DNA from: Eubacterium sp.
Lineage (GTDB): Bacteria > Bacillota > Clostridia > Lachnospirales > Lachnospiraceae
Assembly (NCBI GenBank): GCA_024696635.1
Contig: JAILGP010000174.1
Location: 1-56,164, forward strand
Direction of reading: 5' to 3'
Length of the DNA: 56,164 bases
Shown here: positions 19,556 through 29,719 of the stretch, piece after piece
How positions within the stretch are numbered: the stretch's first letter is position 1
Layout: every line of letters begins with the position of its first letter
The notes under the pieces: model-generated
Seen by the model: the letters and a program-made list of their open reading frames with translations, nothing else
What the model was told of the DNA's origin: nothing
Databases searched by the model: none
Translations under genes and position numbers: made by a program

Positions 19556-21007
19556 TTATTCCGATATTCTATTTCTCACATTATCCAATGTTTCTATAAG
19601 TTCCTTTTCCGGTTGTGGAGTCACCAGACTTACTAATACTATAACCAGAAGTGTAATAAGCATAGATGGAAGTACTGAATTGACCCCCAGAATATCACAA
19701 AGACTGGCTCTACCCTCATTATGTACAAATAAAGTTGCATATTTAAATACAGGGACACTTATCATTCCTGTAACAAGACCTGCCATGCACCCATATCTGT
19801 TCATTCTTTTCCAGGAAAGAGATAATGTAACTGTAGGGGCCATAGAGCATCCTAAGGTCGCTATAAATACGAGTATAGCGTTTAGTGTAAGCTGCTTAAT
19901 ATATGCATTTACCAAAAATATAACTATACAGATAACTATAGAACAAACAAGCAAATTAATCCTGTCCTTTTTTCTGTTAAGTCTAACAAGCCTGCCCTTA
20001 TTTAATATATCCTCATACACACATACTATACAAAGATGAAGAGTTCCCTCTATAGTTACAAGGAATCCAATAACAAACAATACTATTAATAGAAATGCCA
20101 TAGAATTCCCTGCACTTCCGGATTCCTTAAGTCTGTCAAAAAGAAGACTGACATATTCAGAAAGGGAGCTTGTAAGTCTTGCAGGATATAGATAACCACG
20201 CGTTATTCCTCCAAAGCAGGCTGCGGCAATGAATTCTATTACCACAAATACCATCATGATTCTTCTTCCCCTGATTATGTATCTTGCCTTTTTTACCGTG
20301 AAAAATGTACTTAAAAAGAATGGTGTTCCTGCAGCCAGAAAACCCATTGAAATAAGAGAGATATAATCCTGAACCGTAAGAAATTTGCCATCATGATAAA
20401 GCACATTCATATAATCACTGACACTTCCGGTTATATCTATGGACATCATATTTTTGACAAGCTGATCTATTCCCACAGAAAAATACATATAGCTTGTAAG
20501 AATGACAAGTATCAGAAGTAATACTACAGCCTTATAAGGAGCAGATTTTGCTATTCCTCTCATACCAAAATACCCCACCTCAAAGGCTATAAGCATAATA
20601 ATTATAAATGAAATAATATTCTGATTACCCCCATAAATTTTGACTAATATATAGCCTAATTCCTTAAGCATAAATGCTATTATAACAATGGATAAAATAA
20701 GTATCTCCATAGCAGAAAAGACTCTTATATAATCTGTAGTACCCCCAAACCTTGAGCTTAAGTATCCAGGCAAGGACATAATCTCCTTGTCTCGTCTGGC
20801 ATATCTCATAAGCTTAAAGGAATGGTTACTCCATATAAGCATCATACAAAGGAGTACACCAAAATACTCCCAGAATATACCCGCCCCAAAAAGGTAGAGG
20901 TAAAACGGAAGTAGAATAACACCGGCAAAACCAGTTATAAATAAAGTTGATACAAGTCCCAGTTCAATAGGATTTAGATTTCCCAGTGAGAAGGTGCGTA
21001 TCTTCAT
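19556..21007 (-). CDS. Sodium:solute symporter (SSS) family transporter
   Basis: Many TM segments; MSLPGYLSSRFGGTTDYIRVFSA and MAPTVTLSLSWKRMNRYGCMAGLVTGM are SSS-like. Confidence 0.75.
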   Translation of the reverse strand: MKIRTFSLGNLNPIELGLVSTLFITGFAGVILLPFYLYLFGAGIFWEYFGVLLCMMLIWSNHSFKLMRYARRDKEIMSLPGYLSSRFGGTTDYIRVFSAMEILILSIVIIAFMLKELGYILVKIYGGNQNIISFIIIMLIAFEVGYFGMRGIAKSAPYKAVVLLLILVILTSYMYFSVGIDQLVKNMMSIDITGSVSDYMNVLYHDGKFLTVQDYISLISMGFLAAGTPFFLSTFFTVKKARYIIRGRRIMMVFVVIEFIAAACFGGITRGYLYPARLTSSLSEYVSLLFDRLKESGSAGNSMAFLLIVLFVIGFLVTIEGTLHLCIVCVYEDILNKGRLVRLNRKKDRINLLVCSIVICIVIFLVNAYIKQLTLNAILVFIATLGCSMAPTVTLSLSWKRMNRYGCMAGLVTGMISVPVFKYATLFVHNEGRASLCDILGVNSVLPSMLITLLVIVLVSLVTPQPEKELIETLDNVRNRISE

Positions 21008-21669
21008 CAGTCCCTAGTCTCCATAATGATCATATAATCCTGGCAGGAAATAATTCCCTTTTCCTGCTTTAGTTCGTTGCTGACCCCACGGGAATTATCG
21101 GCTGCCAGCCTAAAGTTTTCTATCTCATATTTGAAGCCCTTTTCAGTAAGGTCTCTAAGCTGGTCTCCATAGGGAAGTACCGAAACATAATGTCTCTTAT
21201 AATCACCGTCCCTATAATAGAAGCTTATATTTTTTGATATTTCAACCTCTCCACGAGCCACCCTTATACGATTTTTCTCATCAAGAATATATGCCTCAAT
21301 TTCTTCCTCTGCTGCAAGACGGAGCATTCTTATACAGGAAAGCTCATGGTCAAGCCTCCCGCCTGTTACCCCTATCATATATATTCTATCCGGTTTCATA
21401 TCAATAGCCATTCTAAGAGAATGCTCAGTATCCGAATCATCCTTTATAGGATTCAAAACCTGCTTATTATCAAGCTGACTTAGCTTCTTATCCTCTCCCT
21501 CCAGAAGAGAATCATAATCTCCCACTGACAGGGATATAGGAAGCCCCGCCTCCATAGCCGTAAGAGTTCCTCTGTCAACTCCTATTACAAAGGGATCCTC
21601 TATAGACTTATAAAGATTTATAAGCTGGTCCTTATTAACATTTCCACATGCAACAATTATTATTTCCAT
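21007..21669 (-). CDS. thiN: Thiamine diphosphokinase
   Basis: VIGVDRGTLTAMEAGLPISLSVGDYDSL, KDDSDTEHSLRMA, GVTGGRLDHELSCI. Confidence 0.92.
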   Translation of the reverse strand: MEIIIVACGNVNKDQLINLYKSIEDPFVIGVDRGTLTAMEAGLPISLSVGDYDSLLEGEDKKLSQLDNKQVLNPIKDDSDTEHSLRMAIDMKPDRIYMIGVTGGRLDHELSCIRMLRLAAEEEIEAYILDEKNRIRVARGEVEISKNISFYYRDGDYKRHYVSVLPYGDQLRDLTEKGFKYEIENFRLAADNSRGVSNELKQEKGIISCQDYMIIMETRD

Positions 21670-21671
21670 TA

Positions 21672-22331
21672 TTATTTTCTGTCCATTATATTTTTAAACT
21701 GAATCACATTATCACCTGTGTTGGGACCAAATATAGCCGAACCAGCAACTATAACATTGGCTCCTGCATCCAGTATACTTTCAAGATTATCAAGGCTTAC
21801 TCCTCCATCCACCTCTATATCAAGATTCAAGCCTCTTTCATCTGATATTCTTCTTAATTCTCTCAATTTTTGGTAGGTAGCTTCTATAAAGCTCTGGCCC
21901 CCAAATCCAGGATATACACTCATAGCAAGGACCATATCCACCTGGTCAAGAATATCTTCAATGGCCGATACAGGTGTGTCAGGACTTATAGCTACACCAG
22001 CCCTTATTCCTAAGTCTCTGATTTTTGCCAGGTCGCCCCTTATATCATCTGTTGCTTCATAGTGGATTGTAAGTCCCCATATTCCAAGCTTAAAGAATGT
22101 CTCAAGATATCTTATAGGATCTATTATCATGGCATGAACATCCAGCTTTGCATTCGGCACAGCCTTTTTCACATACTTTATAACAGGAGGCCCAAATGAT
22201 ATATTAGGCACAAAATTTCCATCCATTACATCCACATGAATTACATCCGTACCTGCCTCTGTTGCTATTTTAAGTTCCTTTTCCATATGTCCAAAATCTA
22301 CAGACAGCATAGACGGCGCCAGTATATTCAT
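21672..22331 (-). CDS. rpe: Ribulose-phosphate 3-epimerase
   Basis: ILAPSMLSVDFGHM, HVDVMDGNFVPNISFGPP, VYPGFGGQSF, DGGVSLDN; AAGGAGGG upstream of the ATG at 22331. Confidence 0.96.
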   Translation of the reverse strand: MNILAPSMLSVDFGHMEKELKIATEAGTDVIHVDVMDGNFVPNISFGPPVIKYVKKAVPNAKLDVHAMIIDPIRYLETFFKLGIWGLTIHYEATDDIRGDLAKIRDLGIRAGVAISPDTPVSAIEDILDQVDMVLAMSVYPGFGGQSFIEATYQKLRELRRISDERGLNLDIEVDGGVSLDNLESILDAGANVIVAGSAIFGPNTGDNVIQFKNIMDRK

Positions 22332-22400
22332 CTCATAGCCCTCCTTCTTCAACATTATATATAACTACTTTATGTCACATTTCCTTTATTAAAACAAGCA

Positions 22401-22425
22401 GCGGCATCTACAAAGTAGAAGCCGC
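22401..22425 (-). terminator. Hairpin terminator candidate between prkC and rpe
   Basis: gcggcatctac-aaa-gtagaagccgc (one mismatch), then TGCTTGTTTTAAT in the minus direction. Confidence 0.6.
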
Positions 22426-22467
22426 CGATTATTTTAATAATAAATTATTGTTCCGGTTTAAAACAAA

Positions 22468-24750
22468 TTACTCACTTTCATAAGACAAAGTAAGAGACTT
22501 GCTATACATATTAGAGACATCATTTCCTTCAGCATCCACTACTGTAAATGAAACCGTTCCATTGTTATATTGGAGTCCTTCGGCTGCTCCGTTTACCTCA
22601 AATGTACTTCCCATCTGTGTTACTGTATATACCTGATGATAACCATCGTTATCATTTACGTATACAGATACAGTAACATTTGTAGAAATAAGTGTTTCAT
22701 CTGCTGTTGAAATAGTACCTGTTACAGTTCCCTTATATGTCTTTGATTCAGGACCATTACTTATTACTATATCAACTACCGTACCTTCTTTAACCTCAGT
22801 ATTGGCAGCCACAGACTGTCTTATAACCTGTCCCTCAGGAACATTTGAATCAAATTCATAAGTTACATTTCCAACTACAAGACTGTTTGCTTCAAGACTT
22901 CCTCTTGCTACAGCCTCTGTAAGTCCGGAAAGATCAGGAACACCAACTGTTTTTTCCTCCTGTCCCTGGCTGATATAAATTGTAATAGCCTCACCAGCCT
23001 TAAGCTTGCTTTCCGCAGCAGGATCAGTTTTTATAGCATGTCCATTTTCAATTTCTTCATCAAATTTATAGGATCTGGTTGGTTTAAAGCCCTGCTGTTC
23101 AAGTGTATTATAAGCAGTATCTTCATCCATACCTCTTACATCTGCAACAGTAAGTTCTTCCGCTCCAGCACTTACTGTTATTATGATCTTAGTATCCTTT
23201 GGAATATCTGTCTTAGGTTCTACATTCTGACTTATAACATAGCTTTGCTTAACATCAACGGAATATTCTTCTATAAATTCAAAATTATTAAGTCCAGCTT
23301 CCTTAAGATCCTTTTCAGCAGCCTTTTCACTAAGTCCGACTACATCTATCATGGATACACTGGCTACCGCTTCTGTAGTGGTTTCCGTCTCCGTCTCAGC
23401 TTCTGCTGTGGTTGTTACAGATGCACCCTCTGTGGTTTTCTCATCGTCACCACCCCTGCTTCCGAAGTCAAACCAGCCCATCATATTTCCTATAAGCACA
23501 AATACTATGATGGCTACTATAACTGCAGCAGCTATACCACCTATCATTACAGCTTTTTCAAGCTTTGGATCAACATCCTCTTCATCAGTATCTCTGTCAT
23601 CTACATCATCATAATCATCTTCCACCTTTTTAACACCATTCTTACTTGTTTTTCTAGGTGGAGCCTGCACCTGCGGTTCATCATCATAATAATCTTCATC
23701 CTGCTGATTAAGTAGAGCTTCTATTCTACTTCTATCAGGTCTGACCTCTGACGATTCAGGTTTCCTGGCCTGACCATTCGCATTACCAGCATAATGACCA
23801 GCCCCCTGATTTGTTCCATCCTCATAACCTCTTCTTGAACTTCCGTTCTTGATTTTAGCCATATCCTCCGGTGTAAACTGATGGGTAGGCGCTCCAGTTA
23901 CAGTTGAAGGAGCAACAATAATATCTATATTTGGATTATCTCTTACTCTATTAAGATCTGCAATAAGAGCAGCTGCTGTAAGATATCTTCTTTCAGGCTT
24001 CTTCTGAGATGCTTTCATAATAATCTTCTCGAAGCTTGGATAAATATCTGCATATAGCTGTCTTGGAGGTATCATATCATTCTGAATATGCATAAGAGCT
24101 ATAGCAACATTGGTATCCCCTTCAAAAGGAACCCTGCCGGTAACCATTTCATACATGGTAATACCAAGTGAATATATATCACTTCTCTCATCACTGTATC
24201 CGCCCCTTGCCTGTTCTGGTGATATATAGTGAACAGATCCTATACCAGTTGTGGACATAGTTGTTGATGTAGCAGCCTTGGCAATACCAAAATCAGTAAC
24301 CTTAATGTTACCACTCTTTGATACTATGATATTCTGTGGTTTTATATCTCTATGAATAACATGATGGTCATGAGCAGCCTCAAGTCCTGAAGCAATCTGA
24401 ATTGAAAAATCAATAGCCTGAGCCATACTTAGTCGTCCATTCAGATTGATATATTCCTTAAGTGTTATGCCCTCAACAAGCTCCATAACAATGAAATATC
24501 TTCCATCGTCTTCGCATACATCATATACACTTACAATATTAGGATGTGTAAGACCTGCTGATGATTGAGCCTCTGCTCTGAACTTTGAAACAAAATTCTG
24601 ATCAGAACTATAGTCAGATTTTAATACCTTGATTGCAACAAATCTTCTAAGTCTCTCGTCCTTAGCACGATAGACTGTAGACATTCCACCGGTACCGACT
24701 ACATCTATTATTTCATATCTATCATCAAGTATTGTTCCTGGTTTTAACAT
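22468..24750 (-). CDS. prkC: PASTA-domain Ser/Thr protein kinase (PrkC/Stk1/IreK type)
   Basis: VGTGGMSTVYRAKDERLRRFVAIKVLK, HRDIKPQNI, DFGIAKA; TM; three PASTA-like repeats and a C-terminal beta-rich tail. Confidence 0.95.
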   Translation of the reverse strand: MLKPGTILDDRYEIIDVVGTGGMSTVYRAKDERLRRFVAIKVLKSDYSSDQNFVSKFRAEAQSSAGLTHPNIVSVYDVCEDDGRYFIVMELVEGITLKEYINLNGRLSMAQAIDFSIQIASGLEAAHDHHVIHRDIKPQNIIVSKSGNIKVTDFGIAKAATSTTMSTTGIGSVHYISPEQARGGYSDERSDIYSLGITMYEMVTGRVPFEGDTNVAIALMHIQNDMIPPRQLYADIYPSFEKIIMKASQKKPERRYLTAAALIADLNRVRDNPNIDIIVAPSTVTGAPTHQFTPEDMAKIKNGSSRRGYEDGTNQGAGHYAGNANGQARKPESSEVRPDRSRIEALLNQQDEDYYDDEPQVQAPPRKTSKNGVKKVEDDYDDVDDRDTDEEDVDPKLEKAVMIGGIAAAVIVAIIVFVLIGNMMGWFDFGSRGGDDEKTTEGASVTTTAEAETETETTTEAVASVSMIDVVGLSEKAAEKDLKEAGLNNFEFIEEYSVDVKQSYVISQNVEPKTDIPKDTKIIITVSAGAEELTVADVRGMDEDTAYNTLEQQGFKPTRSYKFDEEIENGHAIKTDPAAESKLKAGEAITIYISQGQEEKTVGVPDLSGLTEAVARGSLEANSLVVGNVTYEFDSNVPEGQVIRQSVAANTEVKEGTVVDIVISNGPESKTYKGTVTGTISTADETLISTNVTVSVYVNDNDGYHQVYTVTQMGSTFEVNGAAEGLQYNNGTVSFTVVDAEGNDVSNMYSKSLTLSYESE

Positions 24751-24762
24751 ACTTTACCTCTT

Positions 24763-25482
24763 CTACACTGAAACTATTATTACGGAAATGTTATCATTTC
24801 CACCATAATAATTTGCTTTGCTAATTAATGATGTTACTGCATCATCCAGATCCTGGTTATCTTGAACGATATCCCTGATCTCATCATCCTCTACCATGTT
24901 GGATAAGCCATCCGAACAAAGGAGGATTCGGGTCCCTTCTCTCATATCTACCTCGAAAAAGTCCGGCATTGCCTCTTCTCTCGAACCCATTGCTCTAGTT
25001 ATTATATTCTTCTCCGGATGATTCCGGCCTTTATTTCTATCCAGTTGACCATTACGGATAAGTTCTTCCACCAAAGAATGATCCATGGTTATCTGCTTTA
25101 TATCGTCATCAACAATATAGAGTCTACTGTCCCCTATATTGGCAACATAAAGAGTCTTATTCATGACCACAGCGGCAACCATAGTAGTTCCCATTCCGAA
25201 CTTTTCCTTATCCTTGTCCGCTTCCTTATACAGTTCATTACTGGCATACACGAAGGCTCGCTTCAGAAGTGATATAGGACTTCTGATAGTGGACTTTCTT
25301 ATAAAGTCTATAACAACACTAATAGCATATCTGCTAGCAAAATCCCCGGCTGCATGTCCACCCATACCATCTGCTACAATATAGAGATTAGGAAGTGGTC
25401 CCACCGGTGTATCACTTACAAATATACTATCCTGATTATTACTTCGTTTTTTGCCCTTATCTGTTCTACCAATAGATATCAA
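24763..25482 (-). CDS. PP2C-type Ser/Thr phosphatase (Stp)
   Basis: TDKGKKRSNNQDS, VADGMGGHAAGDFAS, NIGDSRLYI, GNDNISVIIV. Confidence 0.95.
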   Translation of the reverse strand: MISIGRTDKGKKRSNNQDSIFVSDTPVGPLPNLYIVADGMGGHAAGDFASRYAISVVIDFIRKSTIRSPISLLKRAFVYASNELYKEADKDKEKFGMGTTMVAAVVMNKTLYVANIGDSRLYIVDDDIKQITMDHSLVEELIRNGQLDRNKGRNHPEKNIITRAMGSREEAMPDFFEVDMREGTRILLCSDGLSNMVEDDEIRDIVQDNQDLDDAVTSLISKANYYGGNDNISVIIVSV

Positions 25483-25485
25483 TGG

Positions 25486-26508
25486 TTATACTCCGTATTT
25501 TCTTCTAAGTTGTCCACAGGCAGCATCTATGTCACTGCCCATACCTTTCCTAATAGTAACATTAATTCGATTTTTTTCAAGTATTTTCTGAAAGTCCCCA
25601 ACATTCTTCCTATTGGAACGCTTATATTCTCTTTCCTCAACAGGGTTAACAGGAATTAAATTAACATGGTATCCTCGCCCCTCCAAAAGTCTGGATAAAA
25701 GCTCTGCCATCTCCGGACTATCATTAACCCCTTCCATAAGACTGTACTCTATAGTTATTCTTCTCCCGGTCCTTTCAAAATAGTAATCCGTGGCAGCAAG
25801 TGTTTCTTCAATAGAATACTTATTTGCTATAGGCATGATAGTCTTTCTAAGCTTATCCGTAGGAGCATGAAGTGAAAGGGCAAATGTAATGCCCAGGCCT
25901 TCATCAGCAAGTCTTCTTATATTAGGAACTATTCCACAGGAGGATACGGTAATATTTCTGATACTCAGGTCGTAGCCTTCCTTACTTGTTATTATATGTA
26001 TGAATCTAAGCAGATTATCATAATTCTGAAGAGGCTCACCTGTTCCCATAACTACTATATTAGATATGTCCTCTCCCGTATCATTTATAACTGTATATAT
26101 CTGTCCAAGCATCTCTCCAGCTGTAAGATTTCTTATACAGCCTCCAATAGTAGAAGCACAAAAGGAGCAGCCCATGGCACAGCCCGCCTGAGAAGATATA
26201 CAAACAGAATTACCATGATTATATCTCATAAATACAGTCTCTATCATCTGACCATCCTGCATCCTGAGCAGGTACTTTCTTGTACCATCCTGTTTTGATT
26301 CCTGATGAGTAACATATTGGACCTTAACCATATCCTGTTCCAGGCGTTTTCTCATATCCTTGGATATATTAGTCATCTTATCCGCATCCATCACATGCTT
26401 CTTATGCAGCCATTCATAAATCTGCTTAGCCCTAAATCCAGGCCAGCCGGCTTCTTTACAATATTCAGTTAATTGTTCCATATACATGGAAGTAATTTCT
26501 ACTGCCAA
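25486..26508 (-). CDS. rlmN: 23S rRNA (adenine2503-C2)-methyltransferase
   Basis: CISSQAGCAMGCSFCAST, VVMGTGEPLQNYDN, RKGMGSDIDAACGQL. Confidence 0.96.
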   Translation of the reverse strand: MAVEITSMYMEQLTEYCKEAGWPGFRAKQIYEWLHKKHVMDADKMTNISKDMRKRLEQDMVKVQYVTHQESKQDGTRKYLLRMQDGQMIETVFMRYNHGNSVCISSQAGCAMGCSFCASTIGGCIRNLTAGEMLGQIYTVINDTGEDISNIVVMGTGEPLQNYDNLLRFIHIITSKEGYDLSIRNITVSSCGIVPNIRRLADEGLGITFALSLHAPTDKLRKTIMPIANKYSIEETLAATDYYFERTGRRITIEYSLMEGVNDSPEMAELLSRLLEGRGYHVNLIPVNPVEEREYKRSNRKNVGDFQKILEKNRINVTIRKGMGSDIDAACGQLRRKYGV

Positions 26509-26597
26509 AGCAAGCCCTCTTTCAAATTAAAATCACAGCCTTCATATAATACTTTTTAAGCCTTAATATGTCAAATTTTCTATCTATGGCCTATTTA

Positions 26598-28025
26598 TTA
26601 TATATTACAAGCCTTCCTCAAAATAGCATAATAGAAGCCATCACTTCCATCTATTCCCTGAAGAAATGTCTTATCCTCCACAAGAACAAAATCATTTCCT
26701 TCTTCCGATTCCAGAAACGCCTTCACAACCTCTCCATTTTCAGAAGGATTAATAGTACAGGTAGAATAGCATATACTTCCATTATCCTTCACATAATGAG
26801 AAGCATTCTTCAATATACCAAGCCCCTGTTCAGCCAAAAACCTTATAGATTCCTCTGTAACATGGTATTTGATATCATTTTTCCTTCCAATTATTCCAAG
26901 TCCCGAACAGGGAACATCTGAAAGAACCACATCGAATTTATCCCTTGCTTCAAGCCCTTCCACCTGCTTATCCAGAATATTTGCATCTCTTATTTCTATA
27001 TTTATTCCACTTATATATTTATTGTCAGAAGCTATTTTCTTATTGTCAGAAGCTATTTTCTTATTATCAGAATACATTTCCAAATCATCAACCCGGGAAG
27101 CTTCCTGATCCATAACCAAAAATGGAATTCCCATTCTCTGGGCATTTTCTTCAATCAGACTAATTTTCTTCTGAGAAATGTCCCTGGAAAGAATAATTCC
27201 GGAATCTGACAATTCATAAGCCAAAAGACTCTTTCCCCCAGGAGCACTGCAAAGATCAAGCACCTTATCTCCTGGCTTTATCCCGGCATGCTCTATGGCA
27301 TAAACCGAAGTCTCGTCCTGCACAATAAAAAGTCCATCCCTGTAGCCCGGAAGTCTGGAAATGCTATCGTAGCCACTTATTCTAAGGCATCTGCCAGAAA
27401 TAAGTCCATCCTCAACCTTAATCCCCTTTTCTATAAGCCTTTTCTTATATTCATCGGTGGATATCTTATATTGATTTACCCTGATAACAGTATCATGCTC
27501 CCTATACTGATCTTCAAGTATAAGTCTGGTCTTTTCCTTTCCGTAGCTTTCTGTAAGAAGCCTGCATATCCACATAGGTGTTGAATACCTGCTTTCCTGG
27601 TTACTTACCAGATAGGAATCCAGCTTGCCCTCCTCATATACTCTGTCCACATTTCTAAGGAGTCCATTTACATAACCACTTAAGCCCTGATAGCCCTTGC
27701 TCTTGGTCATTTCCACAGCTTCAGCAATCACCGCCCTGTTAGGAATCTGATCCATATATCTTATCTGATAAATTCCCATCCTAAGTATTATCCTTATATC
27801 AGGCTTTATCTTCTTATTTGAACCCTTGGCCGAAAACTTGTTTATAAGAAAATCCAAGGAAAGCTTTCTTTCTGTAACACCCTCCACAAGTCTTGTTAAA
27901 AATGCCCTGTCTCTCTTATCCTCAAACTGATGTATGCGAAGGGCATTGCCAAGCAGGTCATTAACATATAAATTGTCATCTTCCACCTTCTTTAATATAT
28001 CGAAGGCAACCTCTCTTACATTCAT
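26598..28025 (-). CDS. rsmB: 16S rRNA (cytosine967-C5)-methyltransferase with internal repeat-encoded insertion
   Basis: NusB-like N-terminus; VLDLCSAPGGKSLL, LSDVPCSGLGIIGRK, YSTCTINPSENG. Confidence 0.94.
   Translation of the reverse strand: MNVREVAFDILKKVEDDNLYVNDLLGNALRIHQFEDKRDRAFLTRLVEGVTERKLSLDFLINKFSAKGSNKKIKPDIRIILRMGIYQIRYMDQIPNRAVIAEAVEMTKSKGYQGLSGYVNGLLRNVDRVYEEGKLDSYLVSNQESRYSTPMWICRLLTESYGKEKTRLILEDQYREHDTVIRVNQYKISTDEYKKRLIEKGIKVEDGLISGRCLRISGYDSISRLPGYRDGLFIVQDETSVYAIEHAGIKPGDKVLDLCSAPGGKSLLAYELSDSGIILSRDISQKKISLIEENAQRMGIPFLVMDQEASRVDDLEMYSDNKKIASDNKKIASDNKYISGINIEIRDANILDKQVEGLEARDKFDVVLSDVPCSGLGIIGRKNDIKYHVTEESIRFLAEQGLGILKNASHYVKDNGSICYSTCTINPSENGEVVKAFLESEEGNDFVLVEDKTFLQGIDGSDGFYYAILRKACNI
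27019..27070. repeat. 21-bp in-frame tandem repeat in rsmB (encodes SDNKKIA)
   Basis: ttattgtcagaagctattttc x2, then a partial third copy. Confidence 0.95.
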
Positions 28026-28049
28026 ATATTTCCTCTATAAGATAGATGG

Positions 28050-29009
28050 TCATCCCAGCTTCTGACCTACCTTAACTAAATATCCATTTAAAAACGCCAC
28101 TGTATCCATGGCCTTTTTGCCTTCAGGCTGAAGCTTTGTTATCTTAAGCCCCTTGTCCAAACATTTAACCACGAAGAATTTCTTTGTTACCTCAACAATA
28201 GTTCCAGGTTCAGCAGAACTGATAGCCTCACCAGCCTCTGTCTTATCCGATTCATCCAGTTCAACTATATCTGCCCCAAGTAATTTCATACTCTTACCAT
28301 CCAAAGAGGTAAATGCACATGGCCATGGATAGAGACCTCTTATAAGCCTTTCTATCTTTTCAGCAGGCTGATCAAAGGATATATGTCCCATTTCCTTAGT
28401 AAGCTTGCCTGCATAGGTACTTTCCCGGTCATTTTGAGGAATTCTGTTTGCGCTTCCATTTTCAATATCGGTCATTGTTTTTACAACAAGGTCCGCTCCC
28501 ATCACTGAAAGCTCCTTTGTTAGTGACTCTGTTGTATGTTTACCTATTGGAGTTGAAGCCTGACTTATGATATCTCCAGTATCCAGCCCCTTAGCCATAT
28601 ACATGATGGTAACACCAGTCTCTTCCTCTCCATCTATTATGCTTGATTCAATAGGAGATGCCCCACGATATTTAGGAAGAAGGGATGCATGAATATTGAT
28701 ACAGCCATATTTAGGAATATTAAGAACCTCTTCTGAAAGAATCTGTCCATAAGCAGCAACCACAATTATATCCGGGCAAAGCTGCTTTAACTGACTGACA
28801 CTATCCTCTGCCCTAAGCTTTTCAGGCTGGTACACATCAAGCTCCAGCTCCAGTGCTGTTTTCTTAACATCTGATGCAATAAGCTTTTTTCCTCTTCCCT
28901 TTTCCTTATCAGGCTGAGTATATACACCCACCACCTGGTGACCCGCCTCATAGATTTTTCTAAGGGGAAGACTTGCAAATTCGGGAGTACCCATATATAC
29001 AACTCGCAT
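28050..29009 (-). CDS. fmt: Methionyl-tRNA formyltransferase
   Basis: VVYMGTPEFASLPL, INIHASLLPKYRGASPI, ETGVTIMYMAKGLDTGDI. Confidence 0.96.
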   Translation of the reverse strand: MRVVYMGTPEFASLPLRKIYEAGHQVVGVYTQPDKEKGRGKKLIASDVKKTALELELDVYQPEKLRAEDSVSQLKQLCPDIIVVAAYGQILSEEVLNIPKYGCINIHASLLPKYRGASPIESSIIDGEEETGVTIMYMAKGLDTGDIISQASTPIGKHTTESLTKELSVMGADLVVKTMTDIENGSANRIPQNDRESTYAGKLTKEMGHISFDQPAEKIERLIRGLYPWPCAFTSLDGKSMKLLGADIVELDESDKTEAGEAISSAEPGTIVEVTKKFFVVKCLDKGLKITKLQPEGKKAMDTVAFLNGYLVKVGQKLG

Positions 29010-29014
29010 AAAAA

Positions 29015-29040
29015 ATCTCCTATATCAATCTCCTATATCA
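29015..29040 (-). promoter_or_regulatory. 13-bp duplication that duplicates the fmt Shine-Dalgarno
   Basis: atctcctatatca x2; minus strand reads GATATAGGAGATTGATATAGGAGATTTTTTATG. Confidence 0.8.
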
Positions 29041-29144
29041 ATCCATTTTATTTTTTAATCTGAATTTTTAATTATGTTTTAAATTCTATTTTGATTTTAT
29101 CTTAGTTTTAATCTTAGTTTAAATTATCTTTCTATTACTCTATC

Positions 29145-29669
29145 TTAGTCTTCTTGGTCCTCGTCGTAATCCTCATCATCGTAATATTCATCATCATCAG
29201 GATTAACAGGTTCAACCTTATAGAGACCATCTATAGCAAGATCCTTATAAAGAACACCATCAAGATGATCTATCTCATGACAAAGAGCCCTTGCAAGAAG
29301 CTCCTCTCCTTCTACAGTAATAGGATTCATGTTCCTATCAAGAGCCTTTACTATTACATGGGCAGGTCTTGCCACCTCACCCTGAAGTCCAGGAAGACTA
29401 AGACATCCCTCTGGCCCAATCTGTTCTCCATCACTTTCAACGATTTCAGGATTAACAAGAGCAAGAGGATTGCCATCCATAACATCTATAACCACAATTC
29501 TTCTGAGAACTCCCACCTGGGGAGCTGCAAGCCCAACACCATTTGCCTCATACATAGTATCAAACATATCATCGATAAGCTGGCTCAGTCTTTCCGTCAT
29601 CTCCTTAACCGGCTTACACTTTTTTCTAAGTACTTCATCGCCATCTTCTCTGATTATTCTGATTCCCAC
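29145..29669 (-). CDS. def: Peptide deformylase
   Basis: [31 protein letters not shown]. Confidence 0.96.
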   Translation of the reverse strand: MGIRIIREDGDEVLRKKCKPVKEMTERLSQLIDDMFDTMYEANGVGLAAPQVGVLRRIVVIDVMDGNPLALVNPEIVESDGEQIGPEGCLSLPGLQGEVARPAHVIVKALDRNMNPITVEGEELLARALCHEIDHLDGVLYKDLAIDGLYKVEPVNPDDDEYYDDEDYDEDQED

Positions 29670-29719
29670 GCTTTTTACCGCCTTTCTCTTTTTATAAGTA
29701 ATTGTTTTATATTATTAAT

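Noticed and set aside
23038-23715. 225-aa plus-strand ORF
   Set aside because: Antisense to prkC; composition is the mirror of the kinase/linker codons; no SD or recognisable motif.
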